64,000 nt of DNA from Timema cristinae. Taxonomy: Eukaryota; Arthropoda; Insecta; Phasmatodea; Timematidae. Positions 1-11,668 of this stretch are shown here, in pieces. A program made the position numbers and the translations under genes. The stretch lies in NCBI GenBank assembly GCA_039000515.1, contig JBCFYV010000012.1:112181883-112245882 (forward strand), written 5' to 3'. The stretch's first letter is position 1, and each line of letters opens with the position of its first letter. The notes under the pieces are model-generated. The model made no database searches. It was given only the letters and a program-made list of their open reading frames with translations, and was not told the DNA's origin.

Positions 1-644
1 TATTATTATTATTAAGTGCTAGATCTCTAGTAAATTATTAACATCTCGAAATCTCGACTGACATGAGACGAGACGAGACGTAACAGTGGAAGTTATGTAA
101 ATTAGAGCCGCTGTGTTAAATCGAACGTGAGCGATTCTAGGAACTTGTTCTTTTCGACGTCATAGCCACGTCACCGCGAAACAAACGAACTCCATAAAGA
201 CCGGTAGTTGAAGAAGACGCGAAAACAACGAATGTATCGCCAAAGACGTTGACGAACTAACTATAGAGAGATATCGTAAAACCATTATATTTAAACCCTG
301 CTATCTTTATTCGGTGGCCTATACTGTACTCAGCGTATTCACTTATAAAATAGTGTTCTCTAGCACATGTGATTTTACTCATTTTACACGGCTCTTTGAA
401 AAGTATTCCACCAGAAAACGAAGAGTACGCTCAGTAAAACAACGTTTCCTTTAACTATCGTTCACTTAATTTACGTCTGTTTGGACTCGACCTTGAAGGC
501 GAGAGATTAGTCTCGGGGTTAGCGTGTCTGACTGATCCCTGAGAGGGACAGTTTGTGCTCTGACCGCATTGTGTTGACATGTTTTTTTTTATCAACCCAA
601 GATTAACTCGTTTGATTTTTTACTTCTTTTTAATATCATTTCTA
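1..644. other. intergenic DNA, no gene seen
   Basis: The window opens in a short TAT/TTA microsatellite. The rest is unique-looking, AT-rich DNA without coding potential. A short stretch near 500-560 (gagattagtctcggggttagcgtgtctgac) vaguely resembles a decayed tRNA-like SINE head, but it is too degraded to classify. Confidence 0.5.
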
Positions 645-755
645 TCACCGCGTCTTACTACCTGTTTTAGGTTATACGCATACGTACTAATTATGCTAAT
701 TAGTTAGGGATGGATTTGGCAGGACGTGTACCCGTCACTCTGTCCGTTTGTGGGG
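645..755 (-). mobile_element. SINE family A, 3' fragment
   Basis: Read on the minus strand this ends with the tail shared by all SINEs of the window: a conserved 'gtataaccc...gggtagtaagacgcggtg' type 3' end, here decayed. The upstream part resembles the family A central block. The head is missing or too diverged to see. Confidence 0.55.
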
Positions 756-1212
756 CTGGAGGGCAACAGTCGTGCCCAAGGTACCGGGGTTCGTATCCGT
801 GTAGGACCACCGAGTGTACCAGTTGGGCCACTGGTTAAGTATTTCTTACCTAACCTGACCAGTTCTGTCGCGGGTTCCTCAGTAAAGTCTTAGTATCTCT
901 TATTGTAAATTTTTATAACATCACATTTTGTTAGTTAGTAGTGCTATAATAAACCCTAAAAACCAAAGCCGTCTATAAATTATGAACCCACACATATCTT
1001 TCGCCGCAACTCATCCTGACAGAAATGGGGCCCACGGAAGGGGGAGGCGACACAAAGTTGAAATTATTTTTACTTCAGATAATGAAAGCACAGTTTTTTT
1101 TAAATTAGGTCCTTTCCGTATTTTTAATGTTCCAAGGGGCCCTTATAATCAAACTAGTTCGACACGAATGCCTTATACCAGGGGTCGGCAATTTTTTTTG
1201 GGCCTCGATCGA

Positions 1213-1392
1213 CTTATTATTATTATTATTATTATTATTAGCACCGCGTCTTACTACCCATTCGGGTTATACGCACTTACGCTAATGTGTAATGGAAGGG
1301 TGATTGTGAGATGAAATGAAGGACCTACAGTTTAACGTGGAATCCGAACCACGGTGGAGGCCTGGCATTACCCACATTCACAAGATGTCCGA
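1213..1392 (-). mobile_element. SINE family B, 3' portion with (AAT)n tail
   Basis: The minus strand carries the second half of family B: 'ggaatgccaggcctccacc', 'ttcggattccacgttaaact', 'acattagcgtaagtgcgtat', then the CCCGAACGGG hairpin and 'gcggtgctaata', running into an (AAT)n tail (plus-strand ATT at 1213-1240). It is 5'-truncated, as expected for target-primed reverse transcription. An open frame at 982-1314 runs into it and is not a gene. Confidence 0.85.
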
Positions 1393-1994
1393 TCGACTTA
1401 TTAACTTAACAAAGATCCCACGATCACCTATCCACTCTACTTTTTTTTTGTCTATACCTCTTATATTCATTCCTTAAATTTAATATTTCCTCAAATAGTT
1501 ATTTTCTCCCTTATAATGTTCAAGAATAAAATTTAAAATAAGAGTTTAAATGACGCAAAGATCAAATTATAATGACGATGTAGTTTTCTTATGTGATCGA
1601 CTGGTTGCCGAACCACGCCCCAGACTTTGGCCTCGTGTAAACGCGCCTTTAGAGCATCCGACCACTTAAACGGGATTGCTGACAAAGGTGTTTTCAATGA
1701 ATACATTGGTTTTTCGAATTATTCCAATCAATTGGATTTGGAATATTCTTGTGGCTGTGTGCGCAAGTTTCTAGTTTCTGGTCACTAACGGAATGATGTG
1801 CGCAGCCGCCTCGCGCAATTATCGTAGGGGGGGAGGGGGCGTGAGAAAGGTTTGTTATTCCGGTTCCCTATCCCTCACCCTCTGTTGAAACCAGTGGCGT
1901 AATCAGGAAATAGTGGACCTAGATCTCTTACCACTGCGGGTCAGTCGGTGTATAAAGCGCTGTTAATTAGGCTGCTTTATATACTCGTTTCGGT
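1393..1994. other. intergenic DNA, no gene seen
   Basis: AT-rich DNA without a coding signal. It contains a G-rich run near 1826-1841 and no repeat I could match elsewhere in the window. Confidence 0.5.
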
Positions 1995-2295
1995 AGACAA
2001 CGAGAGTCTGGTTAAACGATGACGTGGAGGTCAGGGTTCGAATCTCAGCTGGGTGAACTGAAAGTGGTTTTTATTTACATAAATGGTTTCAAACACTCTG
2101 TCTAACCCGCTTGGGTGTTCGAATAGTCTAAAGGCGTCACTATCTCGCAATAGACTTGACTTCCGCAGATAAAGAGATCGGGGCTCGAATCCCGGTGTAC
2201 TGAGAGTATTTTTTTGCTAAGTAATTTTCCACTATCACTTTACTAAAATGCGGGTACACTTCTTTTAAATTCAACCTTCCTTATCCCTAATGCCA
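1995..2295 (+). mobile_element. SINE family A, two adjoining partial copies
   Basis: Two tRNA-like B-box stretches occur in a row. One is at about 2030-2045 (gggttcgaatctcagctggg). The second is at about 2180-2195 (ggctcgaatcccgg). The second is followed by the family A central block (gcgggtacacttcttttaaa, 'ttcaaccttccttatcccta'). The first copy lacks its 3' half and the second lacks the shared 3' tail, so this is a nested or truncated pair. Confidence 0.65.
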
Positions 2296-2818
2296 TGATC
2301 ACTTTAAAATTAACGATCACTGAACGTAAAGAAATTAGTGTGTGATCAGGATTCACGTAACTTAACGTAACAACTCGAGCCAAACATATGCATTCTAGAT
2401 TATGTGCCTGTGTATTTTGATCTGTGATTTGTAAAGTGATGATCTGTGAATATTTACTCTTTTCATTCGGTATAATAAAGATTTATCATTAAACTTTTTT
2501 GATAAATTTAGCTTTCCTATTTAAGTTTAATTATTTTGTTTCAATGTCCAATCACTAGAACTGAAGCTAAAGAGTAGACCTTGGTCATAATAAAATCAAC
2601 AAATGAATTACTAGATAGGTCTGTAGACGTCACTCGCATAATGATTGACTGTCTAGATCACGTGATACCCTTCTCACTTAACGTGAAAGACCTCCCAGGA
2701 CATCTATTACGTTAAGTTTTTATCCCTTACTTGCGGCTTCAGGTTAGTGTTGATGTGACGACGACGACGTTGTATTTAGACACGTGTGGGTAGGAGTAGG
2801 AGAAATGTCAGCGAGAGA
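2296..2818. other. intergenic DNA, no gene seen
   Basis: Unique-looking AT-rich sequence. There is a short cgacgacgacg run near 2758-2770 and nothing else I can name. Confidence 0.5.
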
Positions 2819-3014
2819 GTCCCGGCAACGTTAGTCGTGGTGGAACAGAAGGAAGGATGTCCCGGCAACGTTAGTCGCGGTGGAACAGAAGGATGTCCCA
2901 GCAACGTGAGTCGTGGTGGGGTGGTAGGGTGCTGGTCCCGGCAACGTGTGTTACGATGGTGAGGTAGGGGGATTGTCCCGGAAACGTGAGTCGGGGTGGT
3001 AGGTAGGGTGATGG
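2819..3014. repeat. minisatellite, ~40-bp unit, about 5 copies
   Basis: Five imperfect copies each begin with gtcccggcaacgt and continue with a purine-rich 'gagtcgtggtgg...' half. Starts are near 2819, 2859, 2895, 2935 and 2975. Units diverge in their second half and by small indels, so the array is old or poorly homogenised. Short open frames across it are by-products of the repeat. Confidence 0.85.
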
Positions 3015-3224
3015 TGGGAAGATGGTGGAAATTGTCGTAACATAAGACAATTTAATAGCTTTTTCAAACAGGTGGCACACCCGGGTTGGGTAGCCACTCT
3101 CCGACTAGGGATGGGTTGTGAAATCACAACCTGCTCCTTTGCCACTGCTCCTCTGACGTCACATTCACAACGTGTTCCTGACAGACGAAAGGAGCTTTTC
3201 CTTTTTGTCACTGGTCCACAGATC

Positions 3225-3700
3225 AAATACACGCTGTAACAGGTCCGGAGTAAACTTGTTCCTCGTCTCTCAGTCACAGACAGCGCTGTAACAGGTCCAA
3301 AGTAGCCTTGCTCCTCGTCTGTCACAGACAGCGCTGTAACAGGTCCAAAGTAGCCTTGCTCCTCGTCTGTCACAGACAGCGCTGTAACAGGTCCAAAGTA
3401 GCCTTGCTCCTCGTCTGTCACAGACAGCGCTGTAACAGGTCCAAAGTAGCCTTGCTCCTCGTCTGTCACAGACAGCGCTGTAACAGGTCCAAAGTAGCCT
3501 TGCTCCTCGTCTGTCACAGACAGCGCTGGAACAGGTCCGGAGTAAACTTGTTCCTCGTCTCTCAGTCACAGACAGCGCTGTAACAGGTCCAAAGTAGCCT
3601 TGCTCCTCGTCTGTCACAGACAGCGCTGGAACAGGTCCAAAGTAGCCTTGCTCCTCGTCTGTCACAGGCAGTGCTGTAACAGGTCTGGGGCAACCTTATT
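3225..3700. repeat. minisatellite, 48-bp unit, about 10 copies
   Basis: Near-identical 48-bp units contain cagcgctgtaacaggtccaa and agtagccttgctcctcgtct. A variant unit (ccggagtaaacttgttcctc, with an extra ctcagt) appears at both the left end and the middle (about 3245 and 3535), so the array was partly duplicated as a block. Because 48 is a multiple of three, several frames on both strands stay open with 16-residue periodic peptides. I treat these as artefacts. Confidence 0.95.
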
Positions 3701-4094
3701 TATCTATTATATAGGCCTAGTTTAGAGTTTGTGTGGGGAGTCATAAACGAGTTTTGAAGGGGAAAGCTTTCGTAGTACAAAACATTATTTCCACAATACA
3801 AGCACAGTATGTAATATATTCTCGCAATAAATTGTTACGTTGATGAGTGACATTGAAGGGACCCACTTGGTGATCAAATGATTTAAGGCAAGGGTCAGCA
3901 ACCTACGTTCCACTGACTCATTTTATCTAATCCACAAAATATTTATCGAACAAATAATTTGTTCAAAAAATGGACTTAATTACTAATTACTATATGGGAA
4001 ATAAAAAATTGAACTTTTTTTTATTTACTTTTTTTCAAATCAGCCAAACTTTTTTTTTAAACCCATTTAACCCGCGATATAAAAAAGTTTGCAA
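3701..4094. other. intergenic DNA, no gene seen
   Basis: AT-rich flank of the minisatellite with poly-T runs around 4015-4055. No coding or repeat signal beyond simple sequence. Confidence 0.5.
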
Positions 4095-4335
4095 GCCTCT
4101 GGTCTCTGGCTTCACTCTCGCACTAGACTGGACTGCCAATGACAGGGAGATTGAGGTTCAATTCCGGTTGGGTGCACTGAGGTTGATTTTTCCTAAACGT
4201 TCTCAACTCTCATTCCAAACAAATGTGGGTACACTTACTCTAGAATCAACTATCTTGATCCCTAACACAGTGGCGTAGTTAGCATAAATGCGTATAACCC
4301 GAACGGGCAGTAGACGCGGTGCTAAAAATAACTAG
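4095..4335 (+). mobile_element. SINE family A, near full length
   Basis: The tRNA-like part is 'actagactggactgccaatg' with B-box-like gaggttcaattccgg. The central block follows (caaatgtgggtacacttact), then 'tgcgtataacccgaacgggc' and the 'gacgcggtgctaa' tail. This is one of the best family A copies for defining the consensus. Confidence 0.85.
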
Positions 4336-4794
4336 GCTGGGAGTAGGTACGAATAAAGTGACTGTGACAAAAAGGAGCAGGTAGAAGGAACAGGTCTAGT
4401 GGTGGAGCAGTATCAGATTGCTCCTGCTCCATTAAAGGAGCAGTTTTTACCATCCTTATATCCAACTGCTTCTGACCAAGGAACCACCTTGTTAAATACC
4501 CTCCGCTGCTGCCAGGTCTTGTCCAATGGGAGAAAAATGGAGCTTCCCATTGGCGCGGAAAAACATGAAAGATAGTGACCGGCAAGCGAGCCAATAGAAA
4601 GAGGAGTTCTCACAGACGCATATTAGCATGCTCTGATGCACCCTGAAGGGGAGCACGAACATGAACCGTAGAGAGGGTAGTTGGCGCGGCCTGTGCAAGT
4701 GTGTTAAGTTAACTGCATTGTCATGGCTTCCATTTAAAAACACGAGACGAACCTTTACGTGAACGTTAAGAGATCGTTAATTAAACGTTTTCAC
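4336..4794. other. intergenic DNA, no gene seen
   Basis: A small GC-richer patch holds an imperfect dyad (ggagcagtatcagattgctcctgctcc near 4403-4430). Three overlapping minus-strand open frames here do not resemble a protein family. Confidence 0.45.
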
Positions 4795-4975
4795 CTCTGA
4801 CAAGACATCTTGTGAATGTGAGGAATGCCAGGTTTCCACCGTGGTTCGGATTCCACGTTAAACTGTAGGTCCTTCATTTCATCTCACAATCACCCTACCA
4901 TTACACATTAGCGTAAGTGCGTATAACCCGAACGGGTAGTAAGACGCGGTGCTAATAATAATAATAATAATAATT
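4795..4975 (+). mobile_element. SINE family B, 3' portion with (AAT)n tail
   Basis: This starts inside the family B body (cacctctgacaagacatctt) and continues through 'aggaatgccaggtttccacc' and the shared hairpin tail to (ataata)n. It closely matches the copies at 1213, 17299, 42995 and 46845 (relative orientation allowed). Confidence 0.88.
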
Positions 4976-4999
4976 AAACGTTACGTTGATCTTGATCCA

Positions 5000-5190
5000 G
5001 GCATAACTTATCAGCGTAAATGAGTACTTATACTTATAGCCCGAACGGATAGTGAGACGAGGTCACAAAAAGAAACAAAAAAAAACAATTATTCTAAATT
5101 ATATTTTAACCATCCCTACCACGATTAGTATAAACATTCGAGTATTCCGGCTCTGGACGGGTTGTAAGATGCGGTGCATTTAATGATAAT
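5000..5190 (+). mobile_element. two decayed SINE 3' tails
   Basis: Fragments of the shared SINE tail are visible at about 5010-5065 (tatagcccgaacggatagtg, 'agacgaggt') and 5120-5185 (ggctctggacgggttgtaag, 'atgcggtgc'). No head or central block remains in front of either. Confidence 0.6.
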
Positions 5191-5439
5191 ACGTCTTTTT
5201 AAAATGTCCTTCCTATCATCCTATTTCGATCTGGCTATAGTAACGTCACGACCTGTCTGTGCAACTGATATTTAGAAGAAGAATTCGGACATTTGTTTCT
5301 CTCGAGTGGTCGGTGCAGAGATCGCCCTCGGAACATGATGTAACCAGAGAATCCACCTGAGTGACGTAAACCTTCCACTTTCATCCATACAAGGTCTCAC
5401 TCACTTGTTTATGGTTCTCTTCTTCATTTGATTCTGTAA

Positions 5440-5915
5440 ATACGGCTATAGTCGGATTGGCATGGGAAGAAACTTCTGAGACAAGGTATCTCTCATTTGA
5501 CTCTTTACATACGGTTATAGTCGGATTGACTTGGAAAGAAACTTCTGAGACAAGGTATATCTCGTCATTTGACTCTTTACATACGGTTATAGTCGGATCG
5601 ACATGGGAAGAAACTTCTGAGACAAGTTATCTCTCGTAATTCGACTCTTTACATATGGTTATAGTCGGATTGACATGGGAAGAAACTTCTGAGACAAGGC
5701 ATCTCTCGTCATTTGACTCTTTACATATTTATGAGACAAGTTATCTCTCGTCATTTGACTCTTTACATACGGTTATAGTCGGATCGACATGGGAAGAAAC
5801 TTCTGAGACAAGGTATATCTCGTCATTTGACTCTTTACATACGGTTATAGTCGGATTGGCATGTGAAGAAACTTCCGAGACAGTGTATTTCTCTTCATTT
5901 ACGTTGTGAATAAGA
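5440..5915. repeat. minisatellite, ~72-bp unit, about 6.5 copies
   Basis: Units read ggttatagtcggattg, then 'catgggaagaaacttctgag', 'acaaggtatctctcgtcatt', 'tgactctttacatac'. Some units lack 3 bp, and one (about 5735) is a truncated unit in which half is skipped. The 24-residue periodic open frames at 5457-5909 are artefacts of a period divisible by three. Confidence 0.93.
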
Positions 5916-6014
5916 TGATAGTCGGGTCAGTATAAGGAGATCAGTTTAAAACATCGCCTTAATATACTTTTATATATTTATTACCAAACCTTATAAGAGT
6001 AATAAGTGTCAAAC

Positions 6015-6200
6015 TCATCCAACCTGGTTCGATGATGAATGAAAGATCTGGGTTCAAATCCCGGTCAGGTGTAGATTTTTACAATGTGGTTTTCTACTCT
6101 TTCTTCACGCACATGTGGGTACGTTTAATTTCAATTCTACCTTCTTCGCCCCAATTACATATGTGTAAAAACGTAGTTATACAGTCCGGACGGGTCGGGA
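6015..6200 (+). mobile_element. SINE family A, decayed
   Basis: B-box-like gggttcaaatcccggtcagg is followed by the central block (cgcacatgtgggtacgttta) and a weak tail (acagtccggacgggtc). The head is poorly preserved. Confidence 0.65.
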
Positions 6201-8294
6201 CGGGACGGGGGTCACTATCACTTTTGTAAGATTGTGTCGAGTTTGAAGTATCCGTTTATTAACTGTTCCTTAATTTATTTAGTAAAAATACGACTACTAA
6301 TAATTACATTGGTTTTCTTCAGATCCGATGATGACGTAAAAAAACGCCGAAGCATGTCGTCCAACAGACTTCATCACTGTCACTAAGGAGAAAGGACCAA
6401 ATCAAACTTAAGGAATGTAAACTTTTATTATCACTTTATAATCATTATATGCTAGAACTTTTTATTAATAAGCTTAACTATCACTGTCATAACTATATTT
6501 TGTTATATTAATTCCTTGACAACCTTCTAGAGTCTCACATACTATTCTAATTGGATTATTTCTTAGAAGTTAAATTTGTTCCTCAGCCTTGGATATTTAA
6601 TCCTATTAAATCTGATAATTCATCATTATCATATTAACATATTCAATTAGTTATACAACTGTTGACATTTGTTATCAATTCGCTCATTTTTCCTATAAAT
6701 TTCAGATTTACATATGCAATTGTTTTAATCATTTTTAAATTTTAAACTGTTCATTGTCATGTAACATATATTTTAAAGTGTTAGATGTATTAATTCCAAT
6801 TAAATCTGATTAAATTTATTTTATGCAATTTCTATTCAACTCTTACATACTTGTCAAAATAACATTGATTAGAGTGAATCGTTTAATAAGCCTGCCTTCT
6901 CATCATTTAATGTATTTATTAGTTTAACATGTCATATGGCTATCTTTAATTAACATGTACTCATTTATGTTCTGGCATTTTCTTATATTTCCATCACTAA
7001 AGTATATCTAATACTAATTTAAGCATAATTGTTTTAGTTTGGATCTCATTTTATTCCAATATTACTAACGTTTAGAAAATTAAACTTGTCGACTTCCATT
7101 GTTCTCTATTATAACTAATATTATGTCTTAAAATTATAATTCATTTTATAACCGTTAAGGCTTTGATATATTTATGTTGTTTAGCTTATTTCACAACAAT
7201 ATAATACACTTTTTTTTACGTAAACTTATTTCCTTAATAGCAAGTCATCTCTTATTATAATATCTGTTTCTTCCTTGATTATTATAATATTATATCGCCT
7301 TACTACAATTATAATGAATATTATTAAGTTTCTTAATATATATATATATATATTTAGAACATAAATACTTCGTCAATAAGCTTGGTGATAAACATGTAAG
7401 ACTTTCTGAGAATTTTGAATGTAGTCAGAATGTACATTTTTAAGTTTTCAAAGAGTAAAATAAATCTATTCAGGCTTGATTTGTAAAGTGGTCTTGCCAA
7501 ATTTATAACAAATACGTTCTTTACTCTCACCACCTCAATAAACAAAGAAAAAACACCTACAAATAACCAGTATTACAAAAAAAATGCATAGGGTGAGCAT
7601 CCTGTAAGAGACTAATACCCCCACTTTCCTTAGCCATCTAAAGTTTCTAAAAATAAATGTCCTGGTACGAACCTATCAAATATCAAACCACGACCTGCCA
7701 GGTTAGAGCTGAACACACTAGCTCACTTCAGAATATTCCGTTTTTGCAGTGAAAACACATGAAATCGGCCCTAGGAAGATTTTTTTTACTGCCGGATGCT
7801 GATTTGACTTGCCACCTCCTTTGCCTGCCTATTACCCTAATCCGCCAAATAACCTCTTCATCTGCTCTCTGGCTCTTTCCTAGCTCGCTTCTTTTATGCT
7901 CCCCAACAGAAAATAAATTGGAAGCAGGCGGTGGGGAACCATTTCAGTACGTGATAAAGGGACGTGAATGATGGCTAACCCATTTTTTTTTTAATAAAAA
8001 AGGAGGAGGAGAGTAAAAGGTGGACAAAAGGGGGTGGAGGGGAAGAGAGTGGGGGCTATGACTACCAAATGGGAGTCGGAAACGGGCGCGGCGCCATTCC
8101 GTGACGTCACAATAGGAATCGTGAGCGTCCAAACAAACCGCTGTTCTGTCAGGACACAGAGAAGTATCAGGACATCAGAAGATTTATCAGGTCTTCCATG
8201 ACAGCCGCGAGGCTGATTATTATCGATCGTGGACTAAGATGCCTTTTTGTCAAGGAACGAAACGAGTTTTTTTTCTCTCCCTTAGATCTGCGTC
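6201..8294. other. AT-rich intergenic DNA, no gene seen
   Basis: Very AT-rich from about 6240 to 7560, with an (AT)n/(TA)n microsatellite at 7339-7354. A GC-richer stretch follows at 7760-8130 (short open frames on both strands, none recognisable). No promoter, RNA gene or protein family could be identified. Confidence 0.5.
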
Positions 8295-8435
8295 AGTGGG
8301 CACGTGGCCAAAATGTCAGACTCGTCTAGTTTGGTTTTCTGATGACGAGGAGCTTGGGGGTTGAATCCCGGCTGGGTATACTAAAGAATCCCCCCCCCTC
8401 AAATTGGTTTCAATCTCTTTCCCAAGTCCGTAGCC
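8295..8435 (+). mobile_element. SINE family A, 5' portion
   Basis: A tRNA-like head with 'gtcagactcgtctagtttgg', 'tgatgacgaggagcttgggg' and B-box gttgaatcccggctgggta. The central block is broken off after a poly-C run. Confidence 0.65.
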
Positions 8436-8439
8436 ACCC

Positions 8440-8640
8440 AATAATTTCAGGGGGGAGGGGGAGGGATTGATGGGCACAACCTCCTATTGCCAGGGGCTAG
8501 AAAAAATTCTAAATATTAAACACCTCCAGAAGCTCTCTTAAGTATTTTCTTTATGGCAACATAGTTCCCTAACTGCTGGAGGCTAGGAAGAATTATAAAT
8601 ATTAAGCACCTCTAGAAGCTATCCGAAGTGCTTTTTATGG
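8440..8640. repeat. imperfect direct duplication (~88-bp spacing)
   Basis: A block containing ggggctagaaaaaattctaa and 'cacctccagaagctctctta' (from about 8490) recurs in diverged form from about 8578 (gaggctaggaagaattataa, 'cacctctagaagctatccga'). This is an old tandem duplication or two copies of a dispersed element. Confidence 0.6.
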
Positions 8641-8849
8641 TAGTACATCCCCCTAGTTTGTGTACCTTAATTTTGATATCGTTTGAATCATAAATAAAGC
8701 CATATATATCTTGTTCGTAAGTTTTGGAGGGGGTTTGAACCCCCAAAAGCCCCCGTTGACTACGGCCTTGAGTCTTTCCACGAACATGTGGGTACATTCC
8801 CCCTGCCCCAATAGTCTAATTAGATTAAGCTACTTAGCCCCATACTTGC

Positions 8850-9000
8850 AGCTGCACTAAACGAGTTAACGAAGAGGAAGGTAGGGTTTAGAGGAAATGT
8901 ACCCACATTTGCGCAAAGGAAATTGAAAAATCATTTAAGATAAAACCACTCTCACACTGGATTCTTGGACATCCCTGCTCCTGATGAACAGTGCTGGACA
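8850..9000 (-). mobile_element. SINE family A, fragment
   Basis: On the minus strand the central block is visible (gcaaatgtgggtacatttcc, 'tctaaaccctacc'), preceded by a decayed head. The shared 3' tail is absent. The neighbouring segment 8770-8830 has a second weak match to the same block. Confidence 0.5.
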
Positions 9001-9234
9001 AGACTAACGTCTTTGCCCACGGAAATATAATAAAAAAAAGAAGTGTAAAGTAGACATTATAACGAAATGGTGACAAGACGTCTTTTACAACTGTTTAAAT
9101 TGATACTATGTGTTAAAAGTAACAGGTGCATGGCGTATGAATACATTAACGCATCGATGATGAAGGGGGCAGGGGTACATTTACCCTTACCCTTAAAATA
9201 CATTTCCCCCCGCTGATATGAAGCTGAAATATGG

Positions 9235-9870
9235 CGTTGAATCTAACTCTAAATACATAGCTTCTATAGGGGCGGACATCTAATTATATCAACAAATCTC
9301 ATGCGAAGACCACTCTAATAGCTTCTATAGGGGCAGACATCTAATTATATCAACAAATATCATGAGAAGACCACTCTAAATAGCTTCTATAGGGGCAGAC
9401 ATCTAATTATATCAACAAATTCATGCGAAGACCACTCTAAATAGCTTCCATAGGGCGGACATCTATTATATCAACAAATCTCATGCGAAGACCACTCTAA
9501 ATACTTCTATAGGCGACATTTAATTATATCAACAAATCTCATGCGAAGACCACTCTAAATAGCTTCTATAGGGGCGGACATTAATTATATCAACAAATCT
9601 CATGCGAAGACCACTCTAAATAGCTTCTATAGGGGCAGACATCTAATTATATCAACAAATATCATGCGAAGACCACTCTAAATAGCTTCTATAGGGGCAG
9701 ACATCTAATTATATCAACAAATATCATGCAAAGACCACTCTAAATAGCTTCTATAGAGGCGGACATCTAATTATATCAACAAATCTCATGCGAAGACCAC
9801 GCTAAATAGCTTCTATAGGGCAGACATCTAATTATATCAACAAATCTCATGCGAAGACCACTCTAAATTG
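9235..9870. repeat. minisatellite, 62-bp unit, about 10 copies
   Basis: Units read 'ctaaatagcttctatagggg', 'cagacatctaattatatcaa', 'caaatctcatgcgaagacca', ct. Several carry 1-3 bp deletions in short G and T runs (for instance about 9460 and 9510). Pieces of the same motif occur outside the array at about 10215-10260 and 22575-22605, so the unit came from a dispersed element. Confidence 0.95.
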
Positions 9871-10917
9871 TTTCTAGATCTTAAAAAAAAATTTCTAGCT
9901 TTTTTTTTTAATCTTCCCTCTCTCAAATCATTATGCTTTGGCGTAGAGATACATTTTGAAATCTAGTAACTTTTCCAAAAAATTTCTACTGTTCTTCCTA
10001 GTGAAATCAGACTGAAGTTAATCGCGGCACACCGGTTGAACACGATGTTATAGAGGCATACAAATTTCAAAATTTGGCTGAAGGAAGACTAAGGGCATAA
10101 AAAAAGGGAAAGGGGTGGCCATAAATACGTATAACAACTTTATTGAGTAAATAATAGTTTGTCTAGCGGACCCTCCCCCCCACCTAGAAAAATTTAGATT
10201 TGTACGCCCTTGAGGAAAACCCCATAGAAATGACTTCTAGGGGCATCTAATTTTTAAACATCTGCTGGTGTAAGGTCCCTAAATCCCTCTTTGGATTGAG
10301 GCTACAAGCCTCTCAAAAGCAAAATATTTTTTCTCACCAGCCCCACTCTCAACACAAAAAAAGTTCTACCTCTATTGCATGAAAGTAGATCCAGTAACTT
10401 TTTGATCTGTCAGAAAAAGTCCTTATCAAAGGCTATCAACCCTTGTTGAGATGCCAACTATGTTTTTCGAATCTGATCCTAAAGTTTGAAGTTTGATTGT
10501 AAGTCGGATGCATCAAGAGATGATATTAGTTCAGAGTTGTTGACAGCACTTCTGGGCGAATGTGGAAGACATTTTAATTACTTGGATTAAACTAAGTGTG
10601 GTACGGTGAACCAACTTTACTTGGTAATGGGCACACAAGCCCATATTAACAATAATTAAAGTACGCGTGCGTACTTAAGATCATTCGTCCATCGACATTT
10701 TACTCCACAATTTTAACAAATGTATAATTATAACAAGTTATTCAATTATATCAAATCATTGCAGTTCACGAGTTATAAGAGGTCAAACTTGACATTTTAT
10801 GCTTTTAACATACCATTTTTAAGGTCAAGTAATTAAGGTGTGATGGAAGGGGACGCGAAAAAAGGCCAAGTGTTTTTTTTTGCTAGAATAAATAAAATAT
10901 TGCTCCAGTACAAACAT
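9871..10917. other. intergenic DNA with decayed repeat pieces
   Basis: No coding signal. At 9935-9975 'ttggcgtagagatacatttt' resembles the interior of the MITEs at 23437 and 26577. At 10215-10260 a piece of the 62-bp minisatellite unit is visible. Confidence 0.5.
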
Positions 10918-11065
10918 AGAGTATAATTTTCTTCACATAGTGATATCAACAGTTGTTGAATATCTGTCACGAGCATAGCGGCATTATCTAACCCAAACGT
11001 TTTAAATGAAGAGAAAAAGTTGTCATTAAATTCCAGAACAACCTTGACAGATATTCAAGAAATTT
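10918..11065 (+). repeat. dispersed repeat, copy 1 of 2
   Basis: A block with 'tataattttcttcacatag', 'tgatatcaac', 'atatctgtcacgagcatagc' and 'ggcatta' matches, inverted and at moderate divergence, the segment 26240-26400. Element type and ends are unknown. Confidence 0.65.
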
Positions 11066-11668
11066 AAATTCTATGTTTATACTTGAGCAATATATTTTTT
11101 ATTTTGGCAACAAAAAAAAGTTTTGCCATAAAGACTGCAGAAACACTACTTTTTTCTCGCGTAGCCTTCCCTTCCACCTTAACATATGGGCTGAAATTTA
11201 GTACAACTAGACATTCATATGAGGTGTACAACAATGAGATATTTATAATATAAATAGTAAAAAAAACTTCAATCAAATATTACTATTGATAAAATATATT
11301 AATATTAATAATTGTATACAACTCATTGCCTATCTATACTAAATTTCAGCCCCATAAATTAATTACCTTATCTTAAAAATTTAAGTAAATAATAATAGCA
11401 AGTTTAGCCCCTTACAACAAGTGAACTGTAATGATTTAAAAACATTGAATCAATATTTATAGTTAAAAATTGTGCAGTAAGATTTATGGTAGAATGACTT
11501 TAATAAAATTATATCTGTTTCGCTTCCAGCCAACTTCCCAGACATTTTACATTGTTACTAAGTGTAGCGCGTCGTACTAACCGTCCAGGATAAAAAAAAA
11601 CACAAACACTTCAATATACTCGTCCAGGATTCGCAATCTTACCTCATTGTCACTGTAAAACTATAAGT
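11066..11668. other. intergenic DNA, no gene seen
   Basis: AT-rich. Holds an inverted pair: gggctgaaatttagta near 11188 and tactaaatttcagcccc near 11337. This might mark another small TIR element, but no target duplication is visible. Confidence 0.45.

Noticed and set aside
982..1314. 110-codon plus-strand frame
   Set aside because: It runs through a trinucleotide tail and the antisense of a SINE.
3270..3665. Overlapping open frames on both strands
   Set aside because: Product of a 48-bp tandem repeat whose length is divisible by three.
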